64,000 bases of DNA. Origin: Kaistella carnis (GTDB lineage: Bacteria; Bacteroidota; Bacteroidia; Flavobacteriales; Weeksellaceae). The notes beneath the pieces were generated by a model. It had not been told where the DNA came from and did not search any database. It saw only the letters and a program-made list of their open reading frames with translations. This document shows positions 52,458-61,218 of this stretch, in pieces (within the stretch, counting starts at the first letter, position 1; every line of letters starts with the position of its first letter). The stretch is from positions 992,001 through 1,056,000 of the forward strand of contig NZ_CP034159.1 in the NCBI RefSeq assembly GCF_003860585.1. Reading direction: 5' to 3'. The translations under genes were made by a program, and so were the position numbers.

Positions 52458-52489
52458 TTCCAGTTTCTGTCTAGGGCTTGAAACTGGAA
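52458..52489 (-). terminator. Terminator overlapping the end of the NTF2-like gene
   Basis: TTCCAGTTTC pairs with GAAACTGGAA; the upstream arm lies within the last codons of the gene at 52471. An A/T-rich T tract follows on the minus strand. Confidence 0.7.
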
Positions 52490-52839
52490 GTATCTTTAAA
52501 ATAATCCGAAAGCGATTTTATTTTACCACACTCTGTAAAACTAATGACAGTGCATATATTATTGCTATAAATTCCGCTTCCTTTAATCGTTCCTAAAGAT
52601 ACCGTTTCATAAAAATAACGGCCTTTGCCCAGGTCAAAAATTTCAGATTCACTCCATTCAATACATTCATATTTTCGGAAAATCGCACGGAAAAGAGCCA
52701 TAATTCTGCCTCCACCCTGAATCTCTTTCGCAGGAGGAATCCAGATTTTACTGTCATCATTGAACCATTTCTGTAGATTATCTACGTTCAACGAATTTAA
52801 ATCCTGCATAAAAGAAGTTACTTTACAATCCATGCGCAT
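52471..52839 (-). CDS. SnoaL/NTF2-like protein
   Basis: About 122 residues from an ATG at 52839 (MRMDCKVTSFMQDLNSL). A longer frame from 52902 would overlap the divergent neighbour and is less likely. The size and the pattern (LQKWFNDDSKIWIPPAKEIQGGGRIMALFRAIFRKY, then beta-rich FYETVSLGTIKGSGIYSNNICTVISF) fit an NTF2-like cone. Such domains are cyclases, isomerases or binding proteins; none can be chosen here. Confidence 0.65.
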   Translation of the reverse strand: MRMDCKVTSFMQDLNSLNVDNLQKWFNDDSKIWIPPAKEIQGGGRIMALFRAIFRKYECIEWSESEIFDLGKGRYFYETVSLGTIKGSGIYSNNICTVISFTECGKIKSLSDYFKDTSSFKP

Positions 52840-52882
52840 ATTTACGACAAAATGAGTAACTTTAGATTTATTTTTTTTAGAA

Positions 52883-53473
52883 ATGAAAGATTTACTGCTC
52901 AAAAGATTTCGATCTTACAAAGATTTAGGCGACAAAACTTTCGCCCAATTATCTGATATTCAATTCTTATGGAGCTACAATTCTGAAAGTAATTCTATTG
53001 CAACCCTTGTACAACATATTTCCGAAAATATGGAATCCCTATGGAGCAATTTCCTCCCGGAAGACTTTGAAAAAAGTAAAATAAACAGAGAGATAGTATT
53101 TAATAAGGATGTACAATCTAAAGCACAACTCATTGAAGGTTGGGAAAGAGGTTGGGCGGTTTTATTTCGTGCTCTAAATCAAATTGATGACGATACCTTT
53201 AACAAAAGCATTTCTGTGGGTGAAGAAAAACATTCAATTTTGGACGAGGTTTTACAGCAACTTTCCTCCTATGCTTATCATATCGGACAAATAACTTATA
53301 TCGCGGAAATGTTAAAAGATGAGGCGGGAAAAACCTTAGCAATCCCTAAAAATATATCTGAAAATAACACTTTAGCGATCCTAAAAAATCAAATTCCGCA
53401 AGAAATTCAAGAGAATTCTTCTCCCGTGTGTTTTGCAAAAAGCGACGAAATTCGCGACGACTATAAACTATAA
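52883..53473 (+). CDS. DUF1572 / DinB-superfamily protein
   Basis: 196 residues. LKRFRSYKDLGDKTFAQLSD and LVQHISENMESLW with the late YAYHIGQITYIAEMLK match the DUF1572 branch of the DinB four-helix fold, with metal ligands H45-like and H134-like. After IPK the family normally ends soon; here about 35 further residues continue (NISENNTLAILKNQ...). The tail may be a recent read-through or frameshift. DinB-like proteins often use metal and low-molecular thiols. Confidence 0.78.
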   Translation: MKDLLLKRFRSYKDLGDKTFAQLSDIQFLWSYNSESNSIATLVQHISENMESLWSNFLPEDFEKSKINREIVFNKDVQSKAQLIEGWERGWAVLFRALNQIDDDTFNKSISVGEEKHSILDEVLQQLSSYAYHIGQITYIAEMLKDEAGKTLAIPKNISENNTLAILKNQIPQEIQENSSPVCFAKSDEIRDDYKL

Positions 53474-53567
53474 ATGCCTGATATAAATCACTATTGACAA
53501 AAGTCAGCCTCGTTCCAGTAAAAACTTTATTTGGTCTTCTTATTTTTACAGCATCAGTAAGTGAAAA

Positions 53568-54149
53568 ATGAATACCCATCTTGAAACTCAGAATCTAGCA
53601 CAGGTTTTAGAAAATCTACAGAAGAAAAAGAAACTCAGTTTCGAAGATGTCTGCGACTTGCTTTTCACCTTTAAACTGGAAGATTTCGAAGAACTTTTTC
53701 ATATTTCCAGTGTAGAAGTCCCAGCGGAAACTTTTGTTAGAATTCCTGTTTTTCAAGGGGAGTATATTTCGTTTTTAAAAGTTTGGGATCCCAAAAATTA
53801 TTCCACCATTCGGGATCATTCAAATTATGATTCTAAGGTGAAAGTTTTAAAAGGTAGTTTAACGGAAGTGAATTACCGCGAAAACACCAATTTCATTGAA
53901 TATGATTTGCGGGCAACCCACAGAGCGGGAGATATTTTTGTTGAAGAACAAAATGATATTAATTCCATTGTTAATAATTCTGAAGAAATTTCAGTGAGCT
54001 TGCACATTTACAGAACTTCAAAATCTAATCTTGAAGGGGTGCGGATATTTAATACTGAAAAAAGGGAAATTGGTTATTTATCTAAAGACGCAAAATCGTG
54101 CACCTGGAATCTTCCGGAAAATGCTTTCCAAAAGATTACCAAAGTCTAA
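53568..54149 (+). CDS. Cysteine dioxygenase-like cupin with altered iron site
   Basis: 193 residues. The motif FLKVWDPKNYSTIRDHSNYDSKVKVLKGSLTEVNY, and SVSLHIY later, align with cysteine dioxygenase. In CDO three histidines hold iron (HxH plus a distal H). Here the first is arginine (R82), while H84 and H146 are kept. It may have a different metal set or substrate, or be inactive. A terminator follows. Confidence 0.75.
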   Translation: MNTHLETQNLAQVLENLQKKKKLSFEDVCDLLFTFKLEDFEELFHISSVEVPAETFVRIPVFQGEYISFLKVWDPKNYSTIRDHSNYDSKVKVLKGSLTEVNYRENTNFIEYDLRATHRAGDIFVEEQNDINSIVNNSEEISVSLHIYRTSKSNLEGVRIFNTEKREIGYLSKDAKSCTWNLPENAFQKITKV

Positions 54150-54189
54150 ATTAAAATATTTTCATTTTAAATAAAGTTTGTTTTTAAAG

Positions 54190-54224
54190 GAAAAAATCAC
54201 AATCAACGGTGATTTTTTCTTTGT
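54190..54224 (+). terminator. Intrinsic terminator after the CDO-like gene
   Basis: AAAAAATCAC pairs with GTGATTTTTT over eight bases and is followed by T-rich sequence. Confidence 0.8.
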
Positions 54225-54258
54225 TTATGGAAATCAAATCAGGGCAAAAAATTATTCT

Positions 54259-54266
54259 TAAATTTG
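54259..54266 (+). promoter_or_regulatory. -7 box before mtaB
   Basis: TAAATTTG fits TAnnTTTG, 12 bases before the ATG at 54279. It includes the TTG that would otherwise look like an upstream start. Confidence 0.5.
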
Positions 54267-54278
54267 CAGTCTGAAATT

Positions 54279-55628
54279 ATGGAAAATCTATCACCTAAAA
54301 CCGCCGCTTTTCATACGTTGGGGTGTAAACTCAACTTTGCAGAAACCTCAACGATTGCACGCCAATTGACCGATGCGGGCTACGAAAAAGTAAGTTTTGA
54401 TGACTATGCAGATGTATATGTTATCAATACGTGCTCTGTTACCGAAAATGCAGACCGTGAATGTAAACTTCATGTAAAGCGCGCTATGAAAGCCAACCCG
54501 GCAGGTTTGGTCGTTATTTTAGGATGTTATGCGCAATTAAAACCCGAAGAAATTTCTGCAATTGAAGGGGTGGATCTGGTTTTAGGAGCTAAAGAAAAAT
54601 TTAATATTCTCAGTTATCTGGATGATTTACAGAAATCTGAAGAACACGGAATCATTCATTCCTGTGAAATTGATCAGGCAGATTTTTTTATCGGAAGCTA
54701 TTCTATCGGCGACCGAACCCGCGCTTTTTTGAAAGTGCAGGACGGGTGTGATTATAAATGTACTTATTGTACGATTCCTTTAGCGAGAGGAATTTCGCGT
54801 TCTGACACCATTGAAAATGTGGTTAAAAATGCAAGTGAAATCGCAAATAAAGGAATACGCGAAATTGTTTTAACCGGTGTGAATATCGGTGATTACGGAA
54901 AAGGAGAATTTGGAAATAAAAAGCATGAGCATACTTTTCTGGATCTAATTTCAGAACTGGATCAGGTAGAAGGAATCGAAAGAATTCGTATTTCTTCCAT
55001 TGAACCTAATTTGTTAAAAGATGAAAGTATAGAATTGGTTGCGAAAAGCAAACGTTTTGTACCACATTTTCATATTCCGCTCCAGAGTGGAAGTGATGAG
55101 CTTTTAAAGAAAATGAAACGCCGCTACATGACCGGACTATATTCCGAACGGGTTGCAAAAATTCGAGAGGTGATGCCTGATTCCTGCATTGGGGTTGATG
55201 TTATCGTTGGATTTCCGGGAGAAACGGAAGAGAAATTTTTGGAAACCTATCATTTTCTGAATGAATTGCCGATTTCCTATCTTCACGTTTTCACCTATTC
55301 TGAAAGAGAAAATACAGAAGCTGCGCATATGGAAGGTGTGATCCCAATCCCGGAAAGAAAACGCAGAAATAAAATGCTGCGGATTTTATCGGAGAAAAAG
55401 AAAATGGCTTTCTACGAAACACAGCTCGGCAAAACTTACCCTATTCTTTGGGAACATGAAAATAAAAATGGAATGATGTTCGGCTTCACTGAAAACTATG
55501 TTCGCGTTCAAAAACCTTACGATGCTAATTCCGTAAATCAAATTGAATTCTTAAAACTTGATAAGATACAAAGCGACGGAACAGTTTCAGTTATCGCCGC
55601 TTTTGCAAATTTTCTTGCAAGTGTATAG
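54279..55628 (+). CDS. mtaB: tRNA t6A37 methylthiotransferase
   Basis: 449 residues from the ATG at 54279. N-terminal MTTase cysteines are C16, C52 and C83; the radical SAM cluster is C157, C161 and C164 (CDYKCTYC). The AFHTLGCKLNFAET start is typical of MtaB rather than MiaB or RimO. It converts t6A37 to ms2t6A37 in tRNAs reading ANN codons. It ends one base before the small convergent membrane gene. Confidence 0.92.
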   Translation: MENLSPKTAAFHTLGCKLNFAETSTIARQLTDAGYEKVSFDDYADVYVINTCSVTENADRECKLHVKRAMKANPAGLVVILGCYAQLKPEEISAIEGVDLVLGAKEKFNILSYLDDLQKSEEHGIIHSCEIDQADFFIGSYSIGDRTRAFLKVQDGCDYKCTYCTIPLARGISRSDTIENVVKNASEIANKGIREIVLTGVNIGDYGKGEFGNKKHEHTFLDLISELDQVEGIERIRISSIEPNLLKDESIELVAKSKRFVPHFHIPLQSGSDELLKKMKRRYMTGLYSERVAKIREVMPDSCIGVDVIVGFPGETEEKFLETYHFLNELPISYLHVFTYSERENTEAAHMEGVIPIPERKRRNKMLRILSEKKKMAFYETQLGKTYPILWEHENKNGMMFGFTENYVRVQKPYDANSVNQIEFLKLDKIQSDGTVSVIAAFANFLASV

Positions 55629-55784
55629 TTAGTTCGAAACCGGGGTTTGCGATCCTACAGGTAAGTCCTGAAAAAGATCCGGGAAAAATACAAGTAAAAT
55701 AAAGTAGGAGATTATCGCTATTACAATCGCAGCGATGGCGAAAATAACGAGCGGTCCGGGTCTGTTTTTTTTATCTGGTTCCAT
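55629..55784 (-). CDS. Small membrane protein
   Basis: A complete 51-residue frame, MEPDKKNRPGPLVIFAIAAI onward: a proline- and lysine-rich cytosolic start, one long helix (about 11-34, LVIFAIAAIVIAIISYFILL) and a polar end with PVGSQTPVSN. It lies 24 bases downstream of the glucosidase stop on the same strand, so it may be co-transcribed. No family recognised. Confidence 0.6.
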   Translation of the reverse strand: MEPDKKNRPGPLVIFAIAAIVIAIISYFILLVFFPDLFQDLPVGSQTPVSN

Positions 55785-55808
55785 AATTTTTGGTTTTTTT
55801 GGTGTACC

Positions 55809-58484
55809 TTATTTGGTATCAACTTTTGCACCAGTTTCCTCCGGACTTTCGGTTTGGGCTTTTGCCATCTTCATTTGGGTGAAGCGAGGCTGCAGAATTT
55901 TCGCAATAAGCCCCGTCCAGCCGGTTTGGTGTGATGCTCCTACTCCACGACCATTGTCACCATGGAAGTATTCGTAAAACAGCATATAATCTTTAAAATT
56001 TTCATCTTCCTGAAATCTTGGATACTGCCCATTAAAAGGGCGTTTCCCGTTTTCATCCATTAAAAATATTTTTGCCAGACGCTTGCCAAGAAACTCCGCA
56101 ATTTCATTCAAATTCAAATAGTTGCCACTTCCGGTGGGACATTCCACTTTAAAATCCGGACTGTAATAAAAGAAGAATCGCTGCAGACTTTCGATAATGA
56201 GAAAGTTGATGGGAAACCACACGGGACCGCGCCAGTTGCTGTTACCACCAAACATATAACTGTCACTCTCTGCCGGTTGGTATTTTACACAATATTCTGT
56301 TCCATCTAATTTCAGATAAAAAGGATCATCTTCATATTCTTTCGACAGCGCACGAACGCCATAATCACTCAGGAATTCTTTTTCGTTCAGCATTCTTTCC
56401 AATAGCTTTTTTAAACGGTGACCACGCAGAAGAGAAAGTAAATGTTTCGAATCATCACCTTTAACCTGCCAATGAGAAACCAATGAGGCCAGTTCAGGTT
56501 TGTTTTTAAGAACCCAGTCCATTCTTTCTTTGAACCGTGGCAAACACTCGAGCATCTCATCATCTATCACCTCCACTGCGAACATAGGAATGAGGCCCAC
56601 AATCGTGCGAATTCGAAGAAACATATTGGTCCCGTCTTTTAAAGCGAGGGCATCATAAAAAAACTCATCTTCTTCATCCCAAAGCGAAAAATCATCTTCG
56701 CCCATATTGTCTAAAGCTTGCGCTATACTTAAGAAATGTTCAAAAAATTTGGTCGCCATTTCTTCATACACTTTATTGTATAATGCAAGTTCCATAGCGA
56801 TACGCATCATATTTAAAGAGAACATAGCCATCCAGCTTGTAGCATCTGCCTGCTCTAAATGTTCTGAATTGGGTAAAGGTTCATTTCGGTCGAAGATCCC
56901 GATATTATCGAGTCCAAGAAAGCCACCTTCAAAAATATTATTGCCATTCACATCTTTTTTATTCACCCACCAGGTAAAATTCATCAATAATTTTTGAAAA
57001 ACACCTTCCAGAAATTCCACATCAGGTTTGCCTTTTAAGACCTCATCAATTTTAAAAACGCGAAAGGCTGCCCAGGCGTGAACCGGTGGATTTACATCAC
57101 TGAAATCCCATTCATACGCAGGCAACTGACCATTGGGATGCATAAACCATTCTAAAGTCAGCAGCTTCAATTGTTGTTTGGCAAAATCGGGATCGATGAT
57201 CGAAAAGCTTATCGTATGAAAAGCAAGATCCCAAGTCGCAAACCACGGATATTCCCACTTGTCGGGCATTGAAATAATGTCGAAAGAGTTAAAATTTTTC
57301 CAATCGTAATTGCGTATGTCTTTTCGGGATCGAGGCGGACGAATTTGTGCCGGATCGCCTTTCAGCCATTTCTCAACATTATAATGATAAAACTGTTTAC
57401 TCCAGAGCATTCCGGCAAAAGCCTGTCTCTGTACCAGTTTTTCATCGTCGGTATGAATTCCCTTTTGAAGATCTGTATAGAATTCATCGGCCTCTTTTTT
57501 TCTTTTCTCGAAAATATCCTCAAAATCGCGGAAGGGTTGTTCAAAATTCTGATCACTTAATCTAAACTCAAAAACTTTTGAACTATTGGCAGGAATCGTT
57601 TCATCAATAAAAAATGCAGCTTTTGTTCCTGTGTTTTCTGAATTTACCGCAGTTTCGTTTCCATGAATGATAAATTCATTGATTCCATCTTTGCAAAAGT
57701 CCTGTGCATCATTTGATTGATAAAGTCGCTGATTGTTTGTTTCATTGTCGCAAAACAATACAGATGAAGCATCTTTAGCATAAAAATTTTTAATCTTTAA
57801 ATTCTTATGGTTAATGGTAATCTTAGTAGAATCAGAAGATTTGAGGGCGGGTTTATAATCATCATAACCCCAACTCCAAGTATTTCGAAACCAGAGGGTC
57901 GGCAAAAGAATTAAAGGTGCATCTTTAGTCGATCTATTGGTGACGGTGATTTTAATCAAAATATCCTCCGGTGAAGATTTTGCGTATTCAATAAAAATAT
58001 CGAAATACTCATTTTGGTCAAAAATACCGGTATCGATCAACTCATATTCCGGATTTTTCTTTCCTGCGAGCGCATTTTTTTCAATTAAATCTTCATAGGG
58101 AAAAGCATTGTGCGGATATTTATAGAGCATTTTCATGTAAGAATGCGCAGGCGTATTATCGAGGTAATAATAATATTCCTTTACATCTTCACCGTGATTC
58201 CCCTGTTCATTAGTCAAACCAAAAAACCGTTCTTTCACCATTTTATCCTGTTTATTCCAAAGACCTAAAGAAAAAACAAGCAGCTGCTTATCATCACAAA
58301 TTCCGCAAATTCCCTCTTCACCCCAGCGATACGTTTTTGCTTCCGCAGAATCGTGATTGGTATAATTCCAGGCGTCTCCGTTTGCACTGTAATCTTCACG
58401 CACCAATCCCCATTCTCGGTTGCTGACGTACGGTCCCCATTTTTTCCAGGTGATATGAGGTATTCTTTTACTTTCTTCAGACAT
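55809..58484 (-). CDS. GH63-like glucosidase (MGH1-type)
   Basis: 891 residues. The (alpha/alpha)6 barrel signs EWPWFATWDLAF-like (WEYPWFATWDLAFHTIS), QLPAYEWDFSDVNPP and NWRGPVWFPINFLIIESL place it in the GH63 glucosidase/mannosylglycerate hydrolase group. No signal peptide is present, so it acts in the cytoplasm. It probably releases glucose from an alpha-glucoside, perhaps with the glucan phosphorylase-like protein and the SDR nearby. The substrate is not clear. Confidence 0.88.
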   Translation of the reverse strand: MSEESKRIPHITWKKWGPYVSNREWGLVREDYSANGDAWNYTNHDSAEAKTYRWGEEGICGICDDKQLLVFSLGLWNKQDKMVKERFFGLTNEQGNHGEDVKEYYYYLDNTPAHSYMKMLYKYPHNAFPYEDLIEKNALAGKKNPEYELIDTGIFDQNEYFDIFIEYAKSSPEDILIKITVTNRSTKDAPLILLPTLWFRNTWSWGYDDYKPALKSSDSTKITINHKNLKIKNFYAKDASSVLFCDNETNNQRLYQSNDAQDFCKDGINEFIIHGNETAVNSENTGTKAAFFIDETIPANSSKVFEFRLSDQNFEQPFRDFEDIFEKRKKEADEFYTDLQKGIHTDDEKLVQRQAFAGMLWSKQFYHYNVEKWLKGDPAQIRPPRSRKDIRNYDWKNFNSFDIISMPDKWEYPWFATWDLAFHTISFSIIDPDFAKQQLKLLTLEWFMHPNGQLPAYEWDFSDVNPPVHAWAAFRVFKIDEVLKGKPDVEFLEGVFQKLLMNFTWWVNKKDVNGNNIFEGGFLGLDNIGIFDRNEPLPNSEHLEQADATSWMAMFSLNMMRIAMELALYNKVYEEMATKFFEHFLSIAQALDNMGEDDFSLWDEEDEFFYDALALKDGTNMFLRIRTIVGLIPMFAVEVIDDEMLECLPRFKERMDWVLKNKPELASLVSHWQVKGDDSKHLLSLLRGHRLKKLLERMLNEKEFLSDYGVRALSKEYEDDPFYLKLDGTEYCVKYQPAESDSYMFGGNSNWRGPVWFPINFLIIESLQRFFFYYSPDFKVECPTGSGNYLNLNEIAEFLGKRLAKIFLMDENGKRPFNGQYPRFQEDENFKDYMLFYEYFHGDNGRGVGASHQTGWTGLIAKILQPRFTQMKMAKAQTESPEETGAKVDTK

Positions 58485-58542
58485 AATGCGGACTGTTTGA
58501 TTATTCGGTTTTATTGCAGCTATTTAGAAACTTGTTCGGGCG

Positions 58543-59352
58543 TTAACCTCCGGTGGAGAACGATTCGAAAGTGGTCATTCCACCATCGATAAAAATACTG
58601 GCACCGGTAATATAATCGGAAAGATCACTTGCCAGAAAAACGGCAAGAGTACCGATATCCTGTGGCTGACCAATACGGTTGTAAGGAATTAATTTCAGCA
58701 GAGCATTTAATTCTTCCCCTGTTTCCCAGGCATTTTTATTAATAGGAGTTTGAATGGCGCCGGGACAAATGGAATTGACGCGAATTTTATGAGCGCCATA
58801 TTCCTGAGCCAAAGTCTGCATCAACATTCTGATGGCACCTTTGCTGGAAGCATAATTGGCATGACCGGACCACGGAATTATTTCATGTACGGAAGAAATA
58901 TGGATGATCTTTCCGCAGGCGACAGATTTTAAAGGATCAATTCCCCTTCTTAAAAATTCTTTTATAGCTTCTCGCGCGCATTAAAATTGCCCTGTGAGAT
59001 TGACACCGATCACGGCGTTCCATTGGTCGATGGTCATTTCTGTCAGTTTCGCATCTTTCTGAATACCGGCGTTATTCACTAAAATATCTACCGTTCCCAA
59101 TTGGGAAACTACCTGCGCAAACATCGCTATAACCTCCTCTTCTTTGGAAACGTCGCATTGGCAAATGATGCCTTTGCCACCATTGTCTGTGATTTCTTTG
59201 AGAACCGCAGCAGCCTTCGGTTGTGAGCTTTCATTTGGATAATTAATCACTACCGTGGCTCCCGATTCTGCCATTGATTTTGCAATTCCGGCTCCGATTC
59301 CGCTGGAAGAACCTGTAATAACAGCGACTTGGTTTTTTAGTGATATTTCCAT
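58543..59352 (-). pseudogene. SDR oxidoreductase (glucose 1-dehydrogenase-like) with an in-frame stop
   Basis: A 269-codon SDR reading frame is interrupted at codon 124 by TAA (58981-58983). Both sides are in the same frame. The left part has VITGSSSGIGAGIA and NNAG, the right part SSVHEI, Y-x3-K in NYASSKGAIR and SICPGAIQTP. The stop stands where related proteins have Leu in GQFLCAREA (TTA to TAA is one base). It may be a recent pseudogene, a sequencing error or a read-through gene. It lies 58 bases upstream of the GH63-like gene, suggesting a glucose-handling pair. Confidence 0.85.
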
Positions 59353-59619
59353 AATGAAAGGTAATTATTTTAAAATTTAATCTTCAGCATTTGTAGATTA
59401 AATTTTAATTTTTAGAATATTCAGGAACCAACTTTGTCATTATTCTCTTTTCCCGGCATGAATAAGTTGATGTCAACTATTATTGAAAGGCGACGAGTTT
59501 TTACATATTTTCGACATGAATAATTTCAGGACCGTTTCAAAATAAGTTTTTCAAAGTAGAAGATCACGAGAAGAGCCTGTAGGAAAATCTCCGGGACCTA
59601 AAAATTTACCGTAATCATT

Positions 59620-60237
59620 TTAGTGATGATAGATATCTTCATATTTCACGCCTGCCTCAATTCTAACAGGCAATATATTTTCGACCGGAACAATCGGGCA
59701 ATTATAATCGTAGGCGTTGTATGCGCAATACGGCTGATAACTTTTATTAAAATCCAGAACGATTTGATTTCCTTGTGGAATTTTTAAATCCATGTATTTT
59801 CCGCCTCCATACGTTTCTATTTCATTGGTCGCATCGCGAAAAGGAAGAAAGAGGAAATCCTTATATTTTGGATCCGTCATTAAAGATAAACTTTGATACA
59901 GTGTTAAAGACAATTCTTTGCCATCCAACATAAATTCTGCCTTTCCATATTCTCTGTAGCTTTTGGTTTTGCCCGAAGAGGTTGGAAGTTCGAAAGGAAT
60001 TGCATTTTCGGTCTTAATGAATTTTGCGGTCACTCTGTATTTCAAATTGATAGGGAAAAATGGATGTTGTTTAAAGTTGGTCAAATTATCTCCACGCAAT
60101 GGAGATTCCTTCGGGTTTTTATATTCTGCGTTAAGATCGCTCTGGAACTTTTTAATGTCAGAAATTATTTTACTCTGTGATTGTGAACCGCAGGAATTTA
60201 ATAGCGTAAACAGGAGAATTACAATAAGAGATCTCAT
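59620..60237 (-). CDS. DUF1684 lipoprotein
   Basis: 205 residues with a lipobox (LLNSC, C16). The body YGKAEFMLDGKELSLTLYQSLSLMTDP and KYMDLKIPQGNQIVLDFNKSYQPYCAYNAYDYNCPIVP, including the Cys pair, is the DUF1684 fold. Function unknown. Its start overlaps the stop of the upstream lipoprotein by four bases (ATGA), so the two are coupled. Confidence 0.82.
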   Translation of the reverse strand: MRSLIVILLFTLLNSCGSQSQSKIISDIKKFQSDLNAEYKNPKESPLRGDNLTNFKQHPFFPINLKYRVTAKFIKTENAIPFELPTSSGKTKSYREYGKAEFMLDGKELSLTLYQSLSLMTDPKYKDFLFLPFRDATNEIETYGGGKYMDLKIPQGNQIVLDFNKSYQPYCAYNAYDYNCPIVPVENILPVRIEAGVKYEDIYHH

Positions 60238-60710
60238 TTTTTAGGGTGTTTTTTTTTGATGGTTTTATAATAATTCTCCTCAGCTGAAAAATAAAAAGGA
60301 AAGTCGATATAATTTTGATCACGATACATTCCCAAATGCAGATAAAACGGGGTGTTACTTTTTTCCAGCTTCACTTTAATATTGAAAACATCAGCATAAT
60401 CCTTTATATATGTTATTGTATGAACAGAAACTAACCGGTCAACGGTGATCTTTCCGTTTCTAAATGCTATATTTTCGCAGCTTTTCTCTAATGAATCTGC
60501 ATTTAATCTTGCTTCAAATCTTTTTGAAATATTAAAACCTTTCAATTCTGAATAGTCTTTATTGTCACATTTTTCCAGATAAGTGGTCACAAAATTCATA
60601 GCGATATTTTTTCTTTCAGGACTTACTTTATTTAACGAAACACTTTTGTAATAGGAGTTACAGCTTCCCAACAAAATAGATAGTAAAAAGAGAATATAGA
60701 TTTTTTTCAT
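60234..60710 (-). CDS. Lipoprotein of unknown function
   Basis: 158 residues with lipobox (LLGSC, C17). The rest is basic with no family that I recognise. It sits one base after the stop of the next gene upstream and overlaps the DUF1684 gene, so the three genes 61101-59620 form an operon. Confidence 0.72.
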   Translation of the reverse strand: MKKIYILFLLSILLGSCNSYYKSVSLNKVSPERKNIAMNFVTTYLEKCDNKDYSELKGFNISKRFEARLNADSLEKSCENIAFRNGKITVDRLVSVHTITYIKDYADVFNIKVKLEKSNTPFYLHLGMYRDQNYIDFPFYFSAEENYYKTIKKKHPKK

Positions 60711-60711
60711 A

Positions 60712-61101
60712 TTAAGTAATCGTTACACGGTAAACATCGGTGGCGTTTCTTTTAATATTTTTTACTAAAAAGCCGCCTTCCTGAGGAATAACTTCCTGAA
60801 GATCAAAACTTGTACATGCTTTTGGCAAACCGGAAAAAACAAGCGTAAACCAATAATCTTTCATCGGAGGAACTGCCGTCCAATAAGGGAAAAGGGAAAT
60901 ATTTTCATGATGAATGAGGGAACTTCTGTGTCCCAGGCTTTCATCAATTAAAAAAGTAGAGGACCAGATTCGAATCAGCATATCTGAAAAAGGGGTGCCC
61001 GGAAAACAGCAATGTACAATGACCTGCTTCTCCGTCTCCACTTGGGTTTGAAGCGCTTCTAAAAGTTCAGGCGAAATTTTGGGCTTTGCAATGGTTGACA
61101 T
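60712..61101 (-). CDS. Hypothetical cytoplasmic protein
   Basis: 129 residues without signal peptide. CCFPGTPFSDMLIRIWSSTFLIDE and a TYR- and proline-rich middle have no match I know. It is the first gene of the three-gene operon with two lipoproteins. Confidence 0.6.
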   Translation of the reverse strand: MSTIAKPKISPELLEALQTQVETEKQVIVHCCFPGTPFSDMLIRIWSSTFLIDESLGHRSSLIHHENISLFPYWTAVPPMKDYWFTLVFSGLPKACTSFDLQEVIPQEGGFLVKNIKRNATDVYRVTIT

Positions 61102-61137
61102 TTTTCTCAGGACTTTCTTATAAGGGTTTTTACTTTA

Positions 61138-61200
61138 AATCAAACTTCTCCATCTTTCTTCCACTTATTAAAATTTGAAGAGGACGGAGAAGTTTGAGCA
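61138..61200 (-). terminator. Terminator-like double stem after mqo
   Basis: CAAACTTCTCC pairs perfectly with GGAGAAGTTTG around a 34-base loop that contains an inner stem TCTTC/GAAGA. It lies 23 bases beyond the mqo stop, without a strong T tract. Confidence 0.5.
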
Positions 61201-61218
61201 GTAATTCTTCAATGAGAT

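Noticed and set aside
58543..59352. Two separate short SDR genes
   Set aside because: The halves are in the same frame, contiguous, and together have exactly one set of SDR motifs, so it is one interrupted gene.
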